Below, one piece after another: positions 62,410 to 64,000 of a stretch of DNA of 64,000 nucleotides (position 1 is its first letter; each line of letters begins with the position of its first letter). This DNA comes from Pseudomonas mandelii (GTDB lineage Bacteria > Pseudomonadota > Gammaproteobacteria > Pseudomonadales > Pseudomonadaceae), in contig NZ_RCZA01000013.1 of the NCBI RefSeq assembly GCF_006438925.1, positions 297,219 to 361,218 of the forward strand, read 5' to 3'. Both the position numbers and the translations under genes were made by a program. Under the pieces are notes generated by a model. It was not told the origin of the DNA. It saw nothing but the letters and a program-made list of their open reading frames with translations, and did no database searches.

Positions 62410-63069
62410 ATGGAAAATTTTGAGATATCGCAAAGGGATGCAGGAATGCACATTGAGGGCTTCCCTGACGCTGTCAAAGTGGTTCGTATAGACAACCCTG
62501 ATGCCGTTCGCGTATCAGACTTGGCTCTTCATAAGAAAGACTTGGAGTTCGCCGACAGTTGCTTGGAAGCAATAAACATAGTGCCCGAGGAACCGAATGT
62601 ACTCCGTGAAGCTCTCTGGCGATCCGCAATTATTCATTTTCTAAAATGCTTTGGTAATTCGAAGGCGCGATTCCGACTGACGACTGATGAAGTGCTACGA
62701 GGGGAGCCATCAGAGGCCATGGAAGCCTTCAAATACTTCAAGTCTCTGCGTGATAAGCACCTTGTACATGATGAAAATTCCTATGCCCAAAGCATTCCCG
62801 GAGCAGTTTTAAATAATGGGTGTAAGGACTACAAGATTGAAAAGATCGTGTGTTTCTCAGCTGCTTCGGTAACCTTGGAACAAGGGAGCTACGGTAACCT
62901 TAAGCTGCTTATTGGGCGGGCGCTCTTATGGGTCATTCAAGAGTTTGACCAACTATGTGAGAGCCTCACTGAGGAGCTTGAAAAAGAGACATATGCAGAG
63001 TTGATGGCGAGAGCGGATATGACTTACAAGGTTCCAACACTCGATGAACTACACAAGAATCGGCGTTAG
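62410..63069 (+). CDS. Hypothetical protein with HEPN-like Rx5H motif
   Basis: A protein of 219 residues of unknown family. Base composition is poorer in GC than its neighbours, which suggests transfer. A helical region holds R114-DKHLV-H120 in SLRDKHLVHDENS, matching the Rx4-6H motif of HEPN ribonucleases, and predicted helices flank it. HEPN proteins are frequent in phage defence and toxin systems. The protein has no other domain that I recognise and no partner nearby. The start is ATG 62410 with AGGG upstream; GTG 62365 and ATG 62395 lack ribosome sites. Confidence 0.7.
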   Translation: MENFEISQRDAGMHIEGFPDAVKVVRIDNPDAVRVSDLALHKKDLEFADSCLEAINIVPEEPNVLREALWRSAIIHFLKCFGNSKARFRLTTDEVLRGEPSEAMEAFKYFKSLRDKHLVHDENSYAQSIPGAVLNNGCKDYKIEKIVCFSAASVTLEQGSYGNLKLLIGRALLWVIQEFDQLCESLTEELEKETYAELMARADMTYKVPTLDELHKNRR

Positions 63070-63109
63070 GGGTAGAGGCCCATTGCGGGCCCCTTCGGAA
63101 CAGTAAGGA

Positions 63110-63670
63110 TCAAGCATTCAGCTTGATGTTAGAGATCATCGGGAAGGCCACAGCCTCGGTCTGGAGACCATCAGCGGTCAGCTTCACACGGACCTTGCCA
63201 TTAGCCACGATGTCCACGACAGCCATGATCTCGATGTCCCAGCACTGGTGGGCACCGTTGCGGGTCGCTTCGATCTTCCACACGTCACCGTTGCGACCTT
63301 CGCGATAGCTCAGCGAGGTGAACAGCTTTGGCAGCAGGAACAGACCGTAGTCAGTACCGGCATATGGCTGCACAAAGGTGCCAATCAGGGCTTCAATGTC
63401 CGCTACGCCAGCTCGTTGAGCAGCACGCTCCAGAACGGCCACCAGAGACACAGGCAACAGGACCACGAAGTCACCCAGCGAGGTGCCCACAGTCTGGTTG
63501 ATATGCAGCGTCAAGATGTCGATGAGTTCCTCAGCGATCTCTACAGGCTTGCCGGTTGGCTTGGTCGTAGAGGCGCTTTCGGTGCTTGGAGCGGTAGCCA
63601 GAATGCCAGCAATCTTGCCAGCGGCAGTTAACTCGATGTCCCGCAACAGCTTCTCAGCGGTCTGGTTCAT
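63110..63670 (-). CDS. Phage-like protein of unknown function
   Basis: A protein of 186 residues, mostly beta and short helices (GTSLGDFVVLLPVSLVAVLERAA, FVQPYAGTDYGLFLLPKLF), in the style of phage structural proteins but with no family that I recognise. ATG 63670 has GAGGG five bases before it. A longer open frame to 63946 runs antisense into the IS66 gene and is not real. The left end of an IS66-type element lies about 33 bp upstream, so its original promoter is probably lost. Confidence 0.6.
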   Translation of the reverse strand: MNQTAEKLLRDIELTAAGKIAGILATAPSTESASTTKPTGKPVEIAEELIDILTLHINQTVGTSLGDFVVLLPVSLVAVLERAAQRAGVADIEALIGTFVQPYAGTDYGLFLLPKLFTSLSYREGRNGDVWKIEATRNGAHQCWDIEIMAVVDIVANGKVRVKLTADGLQTEAVAFPMISNIKLNA

Positions 63671-63702
63671 GGAGCCCTCGGTGAAGCCTGCCAACAAGGT
63701 GT

Positions 63703-64000
63703 GTGAACGAGCCCCATGAAAGACAGGACACCGTTTCCCCCTTACGATAAGGGATAGGCAAACGGTTATGTTTATGACTAACAGCAACGATAAGAGTGGG
63801 GAGCTTTTGGGCCAGGAGCGACGGCGCCGCTGGAGCCCAGAGCAAAAACTGGCCATGGTTCGCGAGAGTCTTGAGCCAGGGCAAAGCGTTTCGGTGGTGG
63901 CTCGGCGCAACGGCATCAATGCCAACCAGCTGTTCCTGTGGCGCAAGCTGTACCAGGACGGCAGCCTGTCGGCGGTCAGTGCTGGCGAAGCCGTGGTGCC
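63703..64000 (+). mobile_element. IS66-family element, left part only (cut by window end)
   Basis: The region contains the start of a TnpA-type gene at 63768, and GTGAACG at 63703 loosely resembles the IS66 end GTAAGCG. The right end lies outside the window, so the inverted repeat cannot be confirmed and the left boundary is approximate. Confidence 0.55.
63768..64000 (+). CDS. tnpA: IS66-family accessory protein TnpA (3' truncated by window)
   Basis: The frame runs from ATG 63768 (or ATG 63774) past the end of the window. It has an N-terminal HTH of the kind found in IS66 TnpA: GQERRRRWSPEQKLAMVRES, then SVSVVARRNGINANQLFLWRKLYQDG. In IS66 elements TnpA and TnpB accompany the large transposase TnpC, which would lie to the right of this window. 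Confidence 0.88.
   Translation, partial: MFMTNSNDKSGELLGQERRRRWSPEQKLAMVRESLEPGQSVSVVARRNGINANQLFLWRKLYQDGSLSAVSAGEAVV

Overview
This 64 kb window looks like the chromosome of a Pseudomonas of the fluorescens/putida type. The reasons are the gene content (HbcR-type 3-hydroxybutyrate regulon, cobW-cobN with ChlI/ChlD-like partners, cbtAB-cobE-cobM, cti next to metH, cysI with its DUF934 partner), the high GC, and at least twelve intergenic REPIN-type inverted pairs. The REPINs fall into two families, one built on GTAGGAGCTGCCGAAGGCTG and one on GTGGGAGCGAGCNTGCTCGC. No rRNA, tRNA or CRISPR array was seen. Species identity is an inference from content, not from a search.

Layout: 1-5.4 kb holds a Yej-type oligopeptide ABC operon (binding protein cut by the window edge, two permeases, double ATPase). 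5.5-11.4 kb is a 3-hydroxybutyrate module: a sigma54 activator (HbcR-like), three GTCTC-N6-GAGAC sites, a -24/-12 promoter, a GntP-type permease, 3-hydroxybutyrate dehydrogenase and acetoacetyl-CoA synthetase. 11.5-15.6 kb holds an orphan PilU-like ATPase, a hybrid sensor kinase and a single-domain parvulin. 15.7-22.5 kb is a minus-strand cluster of a polar amino-acid-type ABC importer, RidA protein, IclR regulator, D-threonine-aldolase/DSD-fold enzyme and KDG-type sugar kinase. I read it as a probable D-glucosaminate (2-amino-2-deoxygluconate) pathway feeding the Entner-Doudoroff route.

22.7-31.5 kb is mixed: a Phd/YefM antitoxin whose RelE-like toxin has decayed to a 14-codon stub, a thioredoxin-like protein, a TerC/CBS/CorC membrane protein, a LysR/MFS pair, a MerR/Old-Yellow-Enzyme pair with a MerR-type promoter, and a phospholipase-D-fold protein. 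31.6-41.5 kb is a cobalamin locus: two cobalamin riboswitches face away from each other, one driving cobW-cobN-chlI-like-chlD-like and the other cbtB-cbtA-cobE and probably cobM. A REPIN lies inside the cobN reading frame. 41.6-49.6 kb holds nfuA, an acyltransferase, cti and metH.

49.7-56.8 kb is one 2359-codon gene for an LRR protein with a C-terminal NEL-type E3 ubiquitin ligase region, the most striking gene here. 56.9-62 kb returns to core genes (DUF2970 protein, orphan periplasmic binding protein, a 37-residue membrane protein, cysI, DUF934 protein, sohB). From about 62 kb to the end the composition changes: a short phage-like or island segment with a possible HEPN protein, a phage-like protein of unknown role, and the left part of an IS66-family element cut by the window edge.
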